Shown here: one piece after another, positions 1-10,383 of the stretch | How the letters are laid out: the number at the start of each line of letters is the position of its first letter | Numbering within the stretch: the stretch's first letter is position 1 | NCBI GenBank assembly: GCA_001972305.1 | Contig: BDDD01006322.1 | Coordinates: 115,654-179,653 of the forward strand | DNA length: 64,000 nt | DNA from: Cephalotus follicularis | Taxonomy: Eukaryota; Streptophyta; Magnoliopsida; Oxalidales; Cephalotaceae | Direction: 5' to 3' | Program-made: the position numbers and the translations under genes | Notes under the pieces: model-generated | Told to the model about the DNA's origin: nothing | The model's database searches: none | What the model saw: only the letters and a program-made list of their open reading frames with translations

Positions 1-1146
1 CAACCTCTTCCTGGAAAAGTTTAGTTGAAAACAAAATAAAACATTGAAAGTAATGAGCACAAAAATAGCTCAGTAAGAAATATCGTAATAAAACCTTATT
101 GAAATTCATTTTCTGGTGTTTTTATAGAACCAGTACATTTCACATTCATTCATTTCTTTTCTGATCATATTTCACGAATCAGAACATTTCATAAATAACT
201 GAGGGGTTGTAAAAATAAAGAACCCAATTGAACCATTTCATTCACCGGTGCATTATACACTTACCCGATGAACCACTCTTCACTGGTGCATTATACACTT
301 ACCCGATGAATAACATTACGGCCCATGCATGTCCAAGAGCACTCTCCGCTCTTTAATATTAATCTTTTACTAGATTAATCCACCATGGATCGCAATCCAG
401 GCGTTGTTCATCTCAGTTTGTTGCCTTTTCTCATTTCGTGAAAATAATCATTTCTTGATACGTTGAGTGATCAGCTCAAAGTATTCATAAATAATTTTGT
501 ACAACATTTTCTAGAATTTATATTTCAAACGAAAATATTTTAAAATTGTAAAATAGAATTTTGTTAAGAAATTGGCAGTAATTTAACATAGAATTTAAGA
601 ACTTTACAGAAATTTAATATAGACATTTACCACGAATATTGACAGAAATTTAAAATACAGGAACGTAACAATTATAAAAAATATATATAAAAAAATAAAT
701 CATTTAAATATCGAACATAAAATTGCTTAATTGAAATATTTAATGAAAATTAACTTCCTCCACTATGTCAGACGGATATACCGATCATGTCGATGGGAAA
801 GTTAAATTAAATTGAGTTGAATTTCTTTACAAAAAAAAATACTTTAAAAGAATGAGTAGAAATTCCTTACTCTAAAATATCACAATAAAACAGTATATTG
901 GATACGTTAGGAAATATCAACGTAAAATATTTTGGAAAAGTGGGTAAAAATCCTTACTAACATAAAGTACTTTTAGAAGAAGACTAGGGATCCTTACCTT
1001 GCTTTTATCCTCCTTCTTTCCTTCTTTACACTATCCTTAGCAGAACTTTCTTTCTCTATCAGCAAACTCTCCTTCTCTCTTTTTAAACTTTCTCTCTGAC
1101 TCAGAAATCTCTCTCTCAATTCTTACTGCCCTCTCAGTCTTTACTG

Positions 1147-1157
1147 ATATATATAGG
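1147..1157 (-). promoter_or_regulatory. LTR TATA box
   Basis: On the minus strand this reads CCTATATATAT and is followed downstream by purine-rich GAGA-like sequence. TATA-like sequences occur at the matching place in the two other X-family LTRs (13,311 and 34,018), which supports it as the pol II promoter of the LTR. Confidence 0.5.
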
Positions 1158-1319
1158 TAAAAAAACGCCACCTCAAATTTGTCATTTTCTCCATCAAAGC
1201 AACACTTGTTGCCATCAAGTAATTCGTCTGCCCATTGCTCGACACGTGTCTTTTGCTAAAATTATTAACGCGCTAAACGACAAAAGACGCCGTCATTTCC
1301 AATTTTTTTTCTCAAAGTG

Positions 1320-1592
1320 TCGGAGGTTATGAGTAAAGCGTCGCCGCTTAAGCCCCAAAGTGCTGCCGCTTTGCCCTCTAAGCGCTGGCTGTTGACGCGT
1401 AACAAAGGAAAAATAATGCTTGAAAGCATCGTCGCTTTCTCCATTAAACTATAACAAATTGTCGACGCTTTAACTCACAAATTCGGAGTCCATAACGTAA
1501 AGCCAAACTGTTGATGCTTTAAAATAGGCAGTCGACACTTTATGGCATTTCACCAAACTGTCGACGCTTTAAAGTAGGTAGTCGACACTTTC
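1320..1592. repeat. GTCGAC-type motif cluster (X LTR, copy 1)
   Basis: About nine variants of AAGCGTCGACGCTTT lie here, many decayed (for example AAAGCGTCGCCGCTTAA, TGTCGACGCTTT). They sit upstream of the TATA box on the minus strand, that is in U3. Confidence 0.7.
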
Positions 1593-1775
1593 AACGTTCC
1601 AATACGAGCAAACATGCTTACAACACATAATTCAACTCTTAAAACAACCATATAACAATGACTTCAACAAAATTTCCAGCGTTAGGGTTATATTACGAGC
1701 CCCATAAAATATTTTCCAATCTTAATAATGCAATCATATTTCCATATGACTTTAACAAAATTTTCCAGTCCTTAC

Positions 1776-2703
1776 ACATTTGGGTTAGGGCTATTTCTTA
1801 ATAGTCGTATCAGTATGTCCTTTTTATTCTAGTTTTCTGTCTCTCTCAGTTTTACCCCATCTCGGTTTTGTTTCTTTGATGGCACGTAGTGTTGGGCAAC
1901 TAAGGAATGTTAATCCAGAAGCTGACTCAGCTATTTCACAAGAGGATGCACGGTATGAGCCAACTGTATAGCGATTAAAAGACTGGCCGAATGAGCAGTA
2001 ATGGCTAAGTGATCGACCGGATGAGCCATAATGCTAAGCGATCGATCGAATGGACCGAAAAGCATATTTGAATAGTTTTTGTATCAAATAGTGGTTGATC
2101 GAGATATAATATGAATGGTCATTGTGAATGAATAATGTGTAGATGGCTGCTGTATCATTATTGATCGCATCGTGTCATTGAGGACCGTTCTTGAACAAAT
2201 AGTGATCGAACGGGTCGTTATTGAACGGTTAGTGATCGGATGGACTGTTATCGAATGGAGGGGCATAGCATGGATGCTTGAAATAGATTGTGAATGAACT
2301 AATATGACATTTAACTATCTATATATGCTGGTATGGGACAGTATATGTATTTAGTTAACCACTTGATGTCAACTACATATGGAGTTTACCTCTACATTCC
2401 TAGTGGAGTGGTAAATGGCTATGAATCATAAACGGATATAGATTGTAAACGAATATGGACCGTAAACGGATACGAAATGTAATGGATATAGCACGATCGT
2501 GGATTGATATGGGATGAAAGTCTTTGGATGATGGTATATGGTGGAGTTACTAATGACAAGTTGTGTTATGGCTCATATGGATATGATATGGCATTCTTCA
2601 CATATTTTATGCTAGATATGCATCTCACATGATCGATTTTATATATATTTGCTACACCTCTGTGCACATTCATTGCTTACGATAATGGATATGAATTTGT
2701 TTA
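1776..2703. other. non-coding, probably internal region of a gypsy element
   Basis: No coding sequence is recognisable. Before the copia LTR inserted at 2,704 this was continuous with 4,085-4,869, which ends in a polypurine tract and an LTR, so it may be the untranslated 3' internal part of a non-autonomous element. It contains degenerate repeats (see 1,960-2,275) and a run of GTAAACGGATAT-like units at 2,425-2,500. Confidence 0.4.
1960..2275 (+). repeat. degenerate GATCGA-rich tandem repeat
   Basis: Units such as GTGATCGACCGGATGAGCC, GCGATCGATCGAATGGACCG and GTGATCGGATGGACTG follow one another with variable spacing of roughly 25-45 bases. The repeat is imperfect and the unit length is not fixed. 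Confidence 0.5.
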
Positions 2704-2814
2704 TGTTGACGAATAAGTCTCAATCCTTGTTTTGATGATAACATATTTGCATCTAACTAAGTTATTTGATGTGCAAGGAATTACAAGTTGAATATCAAAG
2801 TCTAAATGCCATCT

Positions 2815-3440
2815 GCAGAAAAAGAAGTCGACTCCTTTACAATAGCATCGACTCCTTTTGTAACAGAATTAACTGCAAGGAAAACATCTACCTCCCAGTT
2901 ATAGCATCGACGTCCGTACCAAAAGAAGTCGACCACTTCCAGAAGACGTCGACTACATTCAAGAAGACATAGACTACTTCCAGGAAAACATCGACGCATT
3001 CAGTGATTTTGAAGACAGAAGCTACTGTCCGAAAAATGCACCCAAAGACATCGATCCTCAGAGAAAGACATCGACGTCCAAGAGAAAGACATCGACGCCT
3101 TTTTATAGAGATCGACGACATTTTCATCATACCCAGAAAAAGCATCGACACCAGCTAAAGAGATCGATGTGACACTCAACCTGGAGATTTCTGAGAAAAG
3201 ACATCGACGCCTTTGAAAAAGACGTCGACGCCTTTTCAAATAGACAATACCCGGGAAAGCTGGAACGGCTAGATCAACCACTTCCAACGGCTACCAAGTA
3301 AAAGACATCGACTCCTTTGGAAAAGAAGTCGACGCCTTTTCAAGAGAACAAGAACCGGGAAAGCTGGAACGGCTAGTTTAACCACCATAACGACTATCAA
3401 CCAAAAGACATCGACGCCTTTCAGAAAGAAGTCGACGTCT
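2815..3440. repeat. GTCGAC-type motif array (SIRE-like LTR)
   Basis: About 18 copies of a motif close to AGACATCGACGCCTTTT or GAAGTCGACGCCTTTT occur in roughly 620 bases of U3 upstream of the TATA box. Spacing is irregular (about 15-60 bases), so this is a cluster of short sites and not a simple tandem satellite. Confidence 0.85.
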
Positions 3441-3532
3441 TTGTGCCAGCAGAGATAAATTCAACAATTGCAACTCACATTCTTTAATCAAAAGCTTCCA
3501 CAATTTAAGCAACGGCCATAAATCTTTTCTGG

Positions 3533-3542
3533 CTATAAAAGG
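3533..3542 (+). promoter_or_regulatory. LTR TATA box (copia solo LTR)
   Basis: CTATAAAAGG lies about 830 bases into the LTR and 100 bases after the motif array. The following CA-rich leader is typical of a copia R region, so a start near 3,565-3,575 is likely. Confidence 0.7.
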
Positions 3543-4084
3543 AAGCTTGGAACCTCAGATTACACACAAGAACAACAACCAAGAGCTACTACAATTCAGA
3601 TTCAACTACACAATATCAAGAGATATCAAATTCAAGCTATCTAGTGTGCAAAAACTCAAAGTGCTCCATATTGCTCAACCAAGCTTCTAAGCTTCTTTCT
3701 TTGAGTGTATTTGAGTGTTTCTTGTTGTGAGCTTTACTTATTCATATCAACCTACTTGATAGGTTATTGTAAACACTTTTCACATTTACTTGTAAAAGAG
3801 GAGAATCCTCTAAGGCTTTGAGGTCAAAGTCTTGTGATTGAGGTCAATCACAAAATTGTAAGGTGTAACGATTTGCTGCCTTAATCAAATCGAACTAGTG
3901 GAAACTCAAGGAGCTCCATTGGGAAAAGTGGACGTAGGCAAGAGTTAGCCGAACCACTCTAAAACTCGGAGAAGTTTTTCTTTCCTTATCTCTTTACATT
4001 TAAAGTTTTTAAATTGCTGCATATTCCTCAATATTCAATTCACCCCCCCTCTTGTATATTGCAAGAGTGTTTTATTTCAGTTTA

Positions 4085-4869
4085 TATGGTTTTTAAAGAG
4101 GGCCTTTTGTTTATAAACTAAATTGTATAGATTTATGAGACTTGTTATGTATAAGTGATACTTTAAGAAATATGTTTATTCAGTTATCGATCTGCCGATA
4201 TGTGGCAGTGCTTATGAGATATGCGTGTTGATGCAGTGGATATGCATGAGTTCATACTTGAGAGATTGGAATGATGATTCGAACTTAAATTATGGTTTAC
4301 TGAGGGCTGAGCCCATTTATAACTGTTGGTTCCTCCTTCGGGAGTGTGGATATAAATTGTGTTTTCTTTACAGGGGGCATAAGTCCGATAAACGAATACT
4401 ACATGCCCAATTTTTGGGAGATTATAAGGGTTAGAATGTACTGAATGGATTATTCATTGACATGATTATCTTTCTCATGCATATGATGGAATTGGATATT
4501 ATTAAGCCCATCGTTGAGAGTATTGAAAGGATTATACTTCGCGTGCAAGTGATATATTTGATTTACTTTTGATGTAGTCAGGTGCGGGCTGAGCCCCATT
4601 ATGTAGATTGTGATGAGATATGAGAGTTGATCTCCAAACATATAAACTGTGGTTTATCAGGTGGCATGGAGTCCGATAAACGAATTCATCATGCACGATT
4701 TTTGAGAAATCCTACGAGTATGGTTTGTAATGGTTATCCATACTGTTTTAGATATTGTTTAAGGTTTTCGCTGATATGATATGGTGTGTTCCATTGGGAT
4801 AATCTGTTTGATTCAGGTTTGTAGGGGTTTTAGATTTCGGGATGAAATCTTTTTTTAAGGGGGTGGACA
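4085..4869 (+). other. non-coding internal region with polypurine tract
   Basis: No integrase or other protein can be read here. The end (4,835-4,869) reads GGATGAAATC, a T-run, then AAGGGGGTGGACA at 4,857-4,869. This is the GGATGAAAT plus polypurine signature that precedes the 3' LTR in B and E. Two similar stretches at 4,375-4,425 and 4,663-4,713 share GTCCGATAAACGAAT. The element is either non-autonomous or has lost its coding part. Confidence 0.5.
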
Positions 4870-7505
4870 TGTAAGATCCTGTTTTTTTCGTATAAAATTT
4901 TTGGGCTTTTTATGCTATTTTGTGTGGGCTGTCGATTTTTTTTTCAGTATGTGGACTGCCCATTTTCGGTCTGTTTTGCTCTTGGTTGGGCTCAGTGGGT
5001 TTTAGCCTTAGCCTAATAGGTTTTGATATCAAGTCTATGAATAAATAAAACAATTTTGGCTTTTTTTTTATTTAAGTGTTAAAACCATTTTAAGCATTTT
5101 AAAAATAATAAAAAAAACCCTATTTATATTTATTTCTCTTTTTTCTCCCACACTCTCTCTCTCCCGCCACCCTCTTTCCCGCTCTTTCCCACTCAGCCTC
5201 TGCCGTCGGCGTCGGTACCAATATGACATTGGCGAAGGCACCGGTCAAACCCCCACGGCCTCCTAAGTCCAACGGACCCAACCCCCACGTCGGACAACGG
5301 CCCGTTTTGCGTGCACGACATCTTCTCTCCCCGCCGCTGTCCAATGCCATAGCTCCATCTCCGGTGACCGTCACGACAAGAAAATCACATATTCGGCATC
5401 CTGGCATCGATATGAAGCGAACCCGACCAGCCCTGACCCTTGGTGAAGCCGGCAACACAGATCGGTGGCAAAGTCAACCGTGATCAAATGTGTTCGTTCC
5501 GGCCAAATACGGCGGCGTCGTGGAAAACGCACCCCGGATATGTGATCCCCGACCTCCAACGCTTCAGTTCCGCCCTTTCCAGTGTGTGACCGGCGACCGC
5601 ACGTGACAGACAGGTGTCGGCCAATGGCGACGTGTGAGCCCACGAGCGGTAGTCTCCAGCGACACATTTTTGACAGTTTCTGACTTCGTTCTCCGCATAG
5701 GTGTGATCCATTCTGAATCCGCAACGTGATTCTGACTCTGTTCTCTACTCTGTCTGCTTTCGGTAAATTCTGAACTCTGATCTGTTAAATTCTGTTTTTT
5801 GTTGAATTATGTATTTCTGTAATCGTTTTACGATATTATGAGTTGAACCGGTTTTATGATTCTAAATTGGATAACCTGGATGACCGCTTGAACTTAGTGA
5901 ATTCGAAATTTATGTTTCGATGACATTTCTGCAAATTGGACTTATTAAACCTATCATTATTATATGGTCATGATCAGTGTACAGTGACCCATGAGTTGAG
6001 GTTTGATTTTATTTCAAGTCCTTATGAGAACGATTTTATTTCTGTTAGATATTTGCAACAACCGAGGAGCAGTCTAGAGAAGTCTAGATATATATTCTTG
6101 GGGTTGTTTTGGTGATTGCATGAGGCATAGATGTTTCATTCCTTGATACCCTCCTATTGATTTTATTATAGTAAAAAGTTAGTTTTACTTTTATGAATAA
6201 AGTATGGATTCTTCGTCCTTGGTTATCATCCTTTGTTTTGGGTTTTCATAAATTCAGTTTTTTTCTGTTATGAATAAGTACAGATATTCTGCTCTTTGCT
6301 ACTCCATTCGATTTTATCGAAACAAAATCAGTTTTGGACATCTGAATTATTTGAAATGAATTCAGTTTTATTAATATGTTTTCTTTGGCTTTGTGAACTA
6401 TGTATATTTCATATTTTGATATGCTTCGAAATAAACTCAATCTGATATGTTACGGAAACGAATATTTTCTAGCTTTATAAATTCAGCTGTGATATGTTTA
6501 CAAAAGGTTATGCAAATGTCTCTTTATTGTGAAAATAAAAGAGTGCTTTTCGATTATGAAAGTATGCGTTATGTGAGACTATATCGTTTGAAAATGATTT
6601 ATGAATACGTGTTGGAAAACCTTTCTATGTGTTTTAATTGATTTTGATGAAATCAATGTTTTTGAAATGGTGAAATACTGATCTTTTGTACCCACCTATG
6701 GGGCGTACCATAGGCATGTCGTAGGCCTGGCACGGGGACATGACACTTTCCGTAACGGTGTGATTAGTTTACGGCGTCTCTCTGTGATATCCTTGGATAG
6801 GATTTGTGATAGAGGCGTATGAATCGATCCTAGTTATATGTTATGTGATATGTAATGATATGGGAATTGTTTGTGTAGTGCTGTACACTTCAATTCTATT
6901 GGCAATGTGGATGTCGCGAATCCCTTGCTATATGTGTTTCTGATATGTGATATGTTATGATGCTCAGTTATGGAATAAATTTTTTGGGAAGGTATGCTTT
7001 ATGTTTTCAAATCTATAAATTGGTTTATATGTTTTGCCGTGGGCATTTACAAGGGATGTTTAAACTGAATTGCTGTCTAAGAATTCTGCTTTGAAGTACT
7101 TTTGAATTCTTACTACTTTAAAGTATCGCTTATTGTTTTTACATTCTATATTTATACTGAGGTTTGCTCAGCCGCGTCTTTGTTTCCATGCGGCGGGTAA
7201 TCAGGAGCAACGGGGCAATGTGAGACAAGAGTGACTCCCTTATGTTTGAGGATCCTCTAGGAGTTGATCCCACTATGTTTTGTGTTATCTAATGGTCATT
7301 GTAGGGCCTGTTTTTATGAATAATATATTAGTTTCAGTTTATGACTTTTGTATTATGAATAAATATTCAGTTTATGATCAGTTTCAGTATACTATAAGTT
7401 AAGTTTCAAACCATCACATTTTTAATAAAGCTGAGCCTTTTATTATGTTATCTTATGTTTCTGTATTATGACGTGTAAGGGCTCCCACAGCTCGGGGGTG
7501 TTACA
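4870..7505 (+). mobile_element. Ty3/gypsy 3' LTR, B-type family
   Basis: This 2,636-base LTR starts TGTAAGATCCTG just after a polypurine tract and ends AGCTCGGGGGTGTTACA. It is the same family as the B LTRs: the block at 6,800-6,960 (GGCGTATGAATCGATCC, GCGAATCCCTTGCTATATG) is the reverse complement of sequence in 16,980-17,140. Flanks are GGACA and TGAGA, so there is no target duplication; it is one end of an element whose other end is gone. Open frames at 5,120-5,720 are GC-rich leader sequence and not genes. Confidence 0.8.
5119..5128 (+). promoter_or_regulatory. LTR TATA box
   Basis: CCTATTTATA is followed by a CT-rich leader (5,135-5,200), a typical plant LTR promoter layout. The related LTR at 62,477 has a similar CT-rich leader. 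Confidence 0.5.
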
Positions 7506-8687
7506 TGAGAGGTGTAACGTGGCCTACGAATATGTATTTTGCTGGACTTTAATCATTTCCAAGGAAGTGAGTTCGAGCTGCACCATAAATAGAATGTTCC
7601 GGGTCAAGGGGTAATTTTGTTATTTATGAATTATTGCGTAATGCATAATTCATGGAGAGAGAGAATATTTGGCCCTAACCCTAGCCTAGGGTGGCATGTT
7701 AATGGCCCGGCCCAAGTGGAGCCAATTGATGGTTCAAGTGTAACTTTAAAGTTACTAATTAGTTGGATTATAATTTTACTAGTTAGTTGACTTGTCAATT
7801 ATTCTAGAAGCTAAGTGACGTATGCATACTTACTTGCCTCATTTTACTCTTACTTTGGTCGGCCAATGAAGAGAAAAAAGAGGAAGTGTGATGATTAATT
7901 TCTATTGGTTATAAGTTAAAGTGATATAGAGATATTTCTATCTCTCATAAAGGCACATGGCATCACACCATTTTGAAAGTAAGTGTTATTAACTTATTCT
8001 CTTCTTTTCTCTTAACATAGCCGTCTCTCTCTTTTCTTTCTCTTCTCCATTTTCAACCGTGCTTGATGCTCACCTTTCATGGTGATTTAGAGCTCCGTAG
8101 CTCAAAGAGAAAGAAGCAAAGTTACCCTCCATCTCACCCTCTAAAACTCTTATTAGGTGTAGATTTGCATTTAATCTCTTCCTAATTTGAGGTAGGTTTA
8201 TAGAACGTTAAATCAGTCACTTTTCCTTCATAAAACCTTCATGCCACCCCCAAGGAAGCATTATTTGTGAAGGAAGATTTCATGGTATCAAGGTTGAAGG
8301 ACACACCAAATTTGAAGTGAAGGAGATAAAGAATTTTAGTAAGAATTTCTAACTTCTCTTTACTTCAATTTGCCAAGTGGTGTGTGTGTTGGATGCAATG
8401 GCTTTGCTGAGCCATTACCCTGTTTTACCAGGTTGTATTTGTGTGTTTTAGTGCAGGTTTAATGTGTTTCAAAACCCTTAGGATAGGGTTTTAAGGTTTG
8501 GAATCAATGGTGGATCAATTGGGGTTTGTGTGCACCGTGATTGTATTTAGGAATATGACAATTCCTTATTCCCTAGCAAAATCCGAATCTTGCATGCTTA
8601 GGAACCTGCCAAGGATTCAATTAATTGTCCAATTAGGAACCCCAATGTCCTGAATGTTTTTCTTCCACTACTTTCCCAATTTCCAAC
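7506..8687 (+). other. non-coding, LTR-like, unassigned
   Basis: No protein-coding signal is seen. The stretch has LTR-like composition: CACCATAAATAGAA near 7,583, CT-rich leader sequence at 8,020-8,055, and GGCTTTGCTGAGCCATTACC near 8,400. It runs directly into a copia RNase H fragment, so it is probably several joined fragments. I could not find its ends or a second copy. Confidence 0.3.
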
Positions 8688-8939
8688 ATGGTTCACACCA
8701 TTGATGATCCAATATCTTTATATTCTGACAACAAAGGCCAAGGAAGCTTGATGCACCAAAGGTCTGAACACATATTGTAGCGCTACCATTTGATTAGAAA
8801 GATCATTGAAAGAGGAGATATCAGAGTAAATCGAGTACCAGAAGAAGACAAAATATCATACCCCTTTAACAAAGCCTTGTCGAAGAGTGTCTTCGACAAA
8901 CATCTTTCTGGGATGGGTGTGAGATACATGGGTAACTAA
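8688..8939 (+). pseudogene. Ty1/copia RNase H, C-terminal remnant
   Basis: About 83 codons in one frame read as the end of a copia RNase H. Recognisable pieces are LYSDNKGQGSLMHQRSEHIL (family form YCDN.GA...K.P..H.RSKHI), then RYHLIRKIIERGDIRVNRV, a KAL motif and the terminal GMGVRYMGN. An in-frame TAG at 8,778-8,780 interrupts the conserved segment before RYHL, and TAA follows at 8,937. Nothing upstream codes for the rest of the polyprotein, so the fragment is truncated on its 5' side. The same domain is present in F (37,114-37,653), on the opposite strand and clearly diverged. RNase H normally removes the RNA strand during reverse transcription; this piece lacks most catalytic residues. 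Confidence 0.8.
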
Positions 8940-10383
8940 TTTCCGCACTTGTGGGATATTTTTAAGGATAAGTCCTACGAGCCAGGTTATCTTGTAATAA
9001 CAATAGTTTGTAATAAACTTTATAGTTCCATAAAGGATATGCTTCATTATAATCAATGGAAATTGTTCATTTATGTATGTTTGCATATATATAATTAATG
9101 AATGTCCATGGAATAAAGTTTGATAACTAAGATCATGATGAGATCATGTTGTGAGACTTAGTGTTGGGTATGGGGCATACCCGATGGTCGAAAATGGACC
9201 TAATCCTAGGCATTCTACTATGGAATGTACAACGATGTTAAGGGGTGTATTTTTAAAATTTTGACGCAGCGGAAAGAACCCCTCTATGCCTAGGCTTTAC
9301 TAATTCTAAATTAGATAATGCTAACATTCATAAAGTCCATAACCAACACACTAACTACAAAGGATCACCATACCAAAAACACAACCAAATACATCACATT
9401 AACATGCTAATATGATAAACAAAGAAAAACACAAAGAGAGTAGTTAACGAGCATTATCAAAATGGTTGCTCCTTCTCTTTGCCGCTACTAGCTTGGGAAG
9501 CTCCCTATTGAGACTCTATGTCACCACCATCAACTAGCTAGCAAACCCCTTTGATCTTTCTCCTTGAAAAATTTGGCCAGACGAAGAAAAAGAAACCCTG
9601 GGTTTCTAACACTCTAAATCAAGCTACAATTACACCATGTAAGCTCTCCCAAGACAAAGATTGTCTATAGGGAAAGCTAGCTGGGTAAGTGCTTGAAACC
9701 CTAACCTATTTGCCAAAAAAAGGTAAATCAATATTGACAAGAGAATATCAATCTTGATCCATCCTAAGTAGCTACTAGGTCTTGGTGAAGAAAATCAAAA
9801 GGGAAGAAAGAAGAATCAAGCTCTAAACTTGTAAGATTGAGATGGAGAAGCAAAACCCTAGGTTTTCTCTCTTTCTCTTTTCTGTCTCTCCCTCTACCTC
9901 TTCCTTGAAGAAATGAGAGTGTCACACTTATTCTAAAAGCCAAGTTCCCTTTATATATTAGTTAAATAAGACCATATAAGTAAGGTTTTGACAAGTGTTA
10001 ACCATCTAATGGTGACACATCTCACACAGTCCACTAGCAAATATGTAATTTTATAAATGATCACCAAGACATAAATGTCCAACATTTATTGAGATACCAT
10101 TCTCGGGTAGGGACCCTAAAATCCTGGTTATTATCGGTAGTGTTGATAATTTACGGAAACACCCCCAAGGTTTGGTTTAGCCATTCTAAATAGTTTCAGA
10201 CATATTTCAATGCATCCAGACTAATAACAAATATTATCCAGGTGAGAAATTAATCTAATTAATTTCCTCATTGATTATCACACACTTCTGTAACGCATGA
10301 CTTTTCCCTATCGATGGTTAACATGTACAATAATCCCTCATCATACTTGACCCCAACTAAGGTCAGGGTATAGACACGTATCA
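8940..10383 (-). mobile_element. copia-like LTR fragment and flanks
   Basis: The first 230 bases follow the RNase H remnant and look like 3' untranslated sequence. From about 9,200 the sequence resembles the start of H (38,291 onward): CCTAGG blocks, TTTTAAAATTTT, then TTTGCCGCTAC near 9,480 as at 38,552. The orientation would be minus. It is cut at 10,383 by element A, whose flanking bases here are TATCA. The family and limits are uncertain. Confidence 0.4.

Larger units (their letters stand above)
1..1775 (-). mobile_element. X-family LTR, partial (older copy)
   Basis: This is the 3'-truncated copy (cut by the window edge) of the LTR family also seen at 12,581-14,729 and 31,892-34,833, in the same orientation as the latter. 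Shared blocks are the stretch around 240-410 (short repeats with CACCGGTGCATTATACACTT, then ATGCATGTCC and GATCGCAATCCAG), the TTGAGTGATCAGCTCAAAG palindrome near 460-480, a TATA region near 1,150 and the terminal block from 1,680 with TTAGGGTTATATTACGAG. The right end is placed at CCTTACA. It lacks the GC-rich hairpin found in the two other copies, so it is an older or different subfamily. It encodes no protein. Confidence 0.72.
2704..4079 (+). mobile_element. Ty1/copia solo LTR, SIRE/Maximus-like
   Basis: A 1,376-base LTR starts TGTTGACGAATAAGTCTCAA, ends TTCA and is flanked by a perfect 5-base target duplication, GTTTA (2,699-2,703 and 4,080-4,084). The start (AAGTCTCAATCCTTGTTTTG) and the end block AATTCACCCCCCCTCTTG are typical of SIRE/Maximus-lineage copia LTRs. 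No internal region is present, so it is a product of LTR-LTR recombination. U3 is packed with GTCGAC motifs (2,815-3,440), followed by a TATA box. A truncated relative lies at 62,104. Confidence 0.88.

Noticed and set aside
2815..3440. Possible CRISPR-like array (short repeats with unique spacers)
   Set aside because: The repeats are 14-18 bases, imperfect, irregularly spaced and inside a plant copia LTR with no cas genes. The eukaryotic retrotransposon context rules it out.
5120..5724. Overlapping open frames of 75-117 codons on both strands
   Set aside because: They lie in the GC-rich leader of a gypsy LTR, have no domain or codon pattern, and the longest ones overlap each other on opposite strands.
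4870..7505. Solo LTR with target duplication
   Set aside because: Flanks GGACA and TGAGA do not match, and a polypurine tract with GGATGAAAT precedes it, so it is better read as the 3' LTR of a degraded element.
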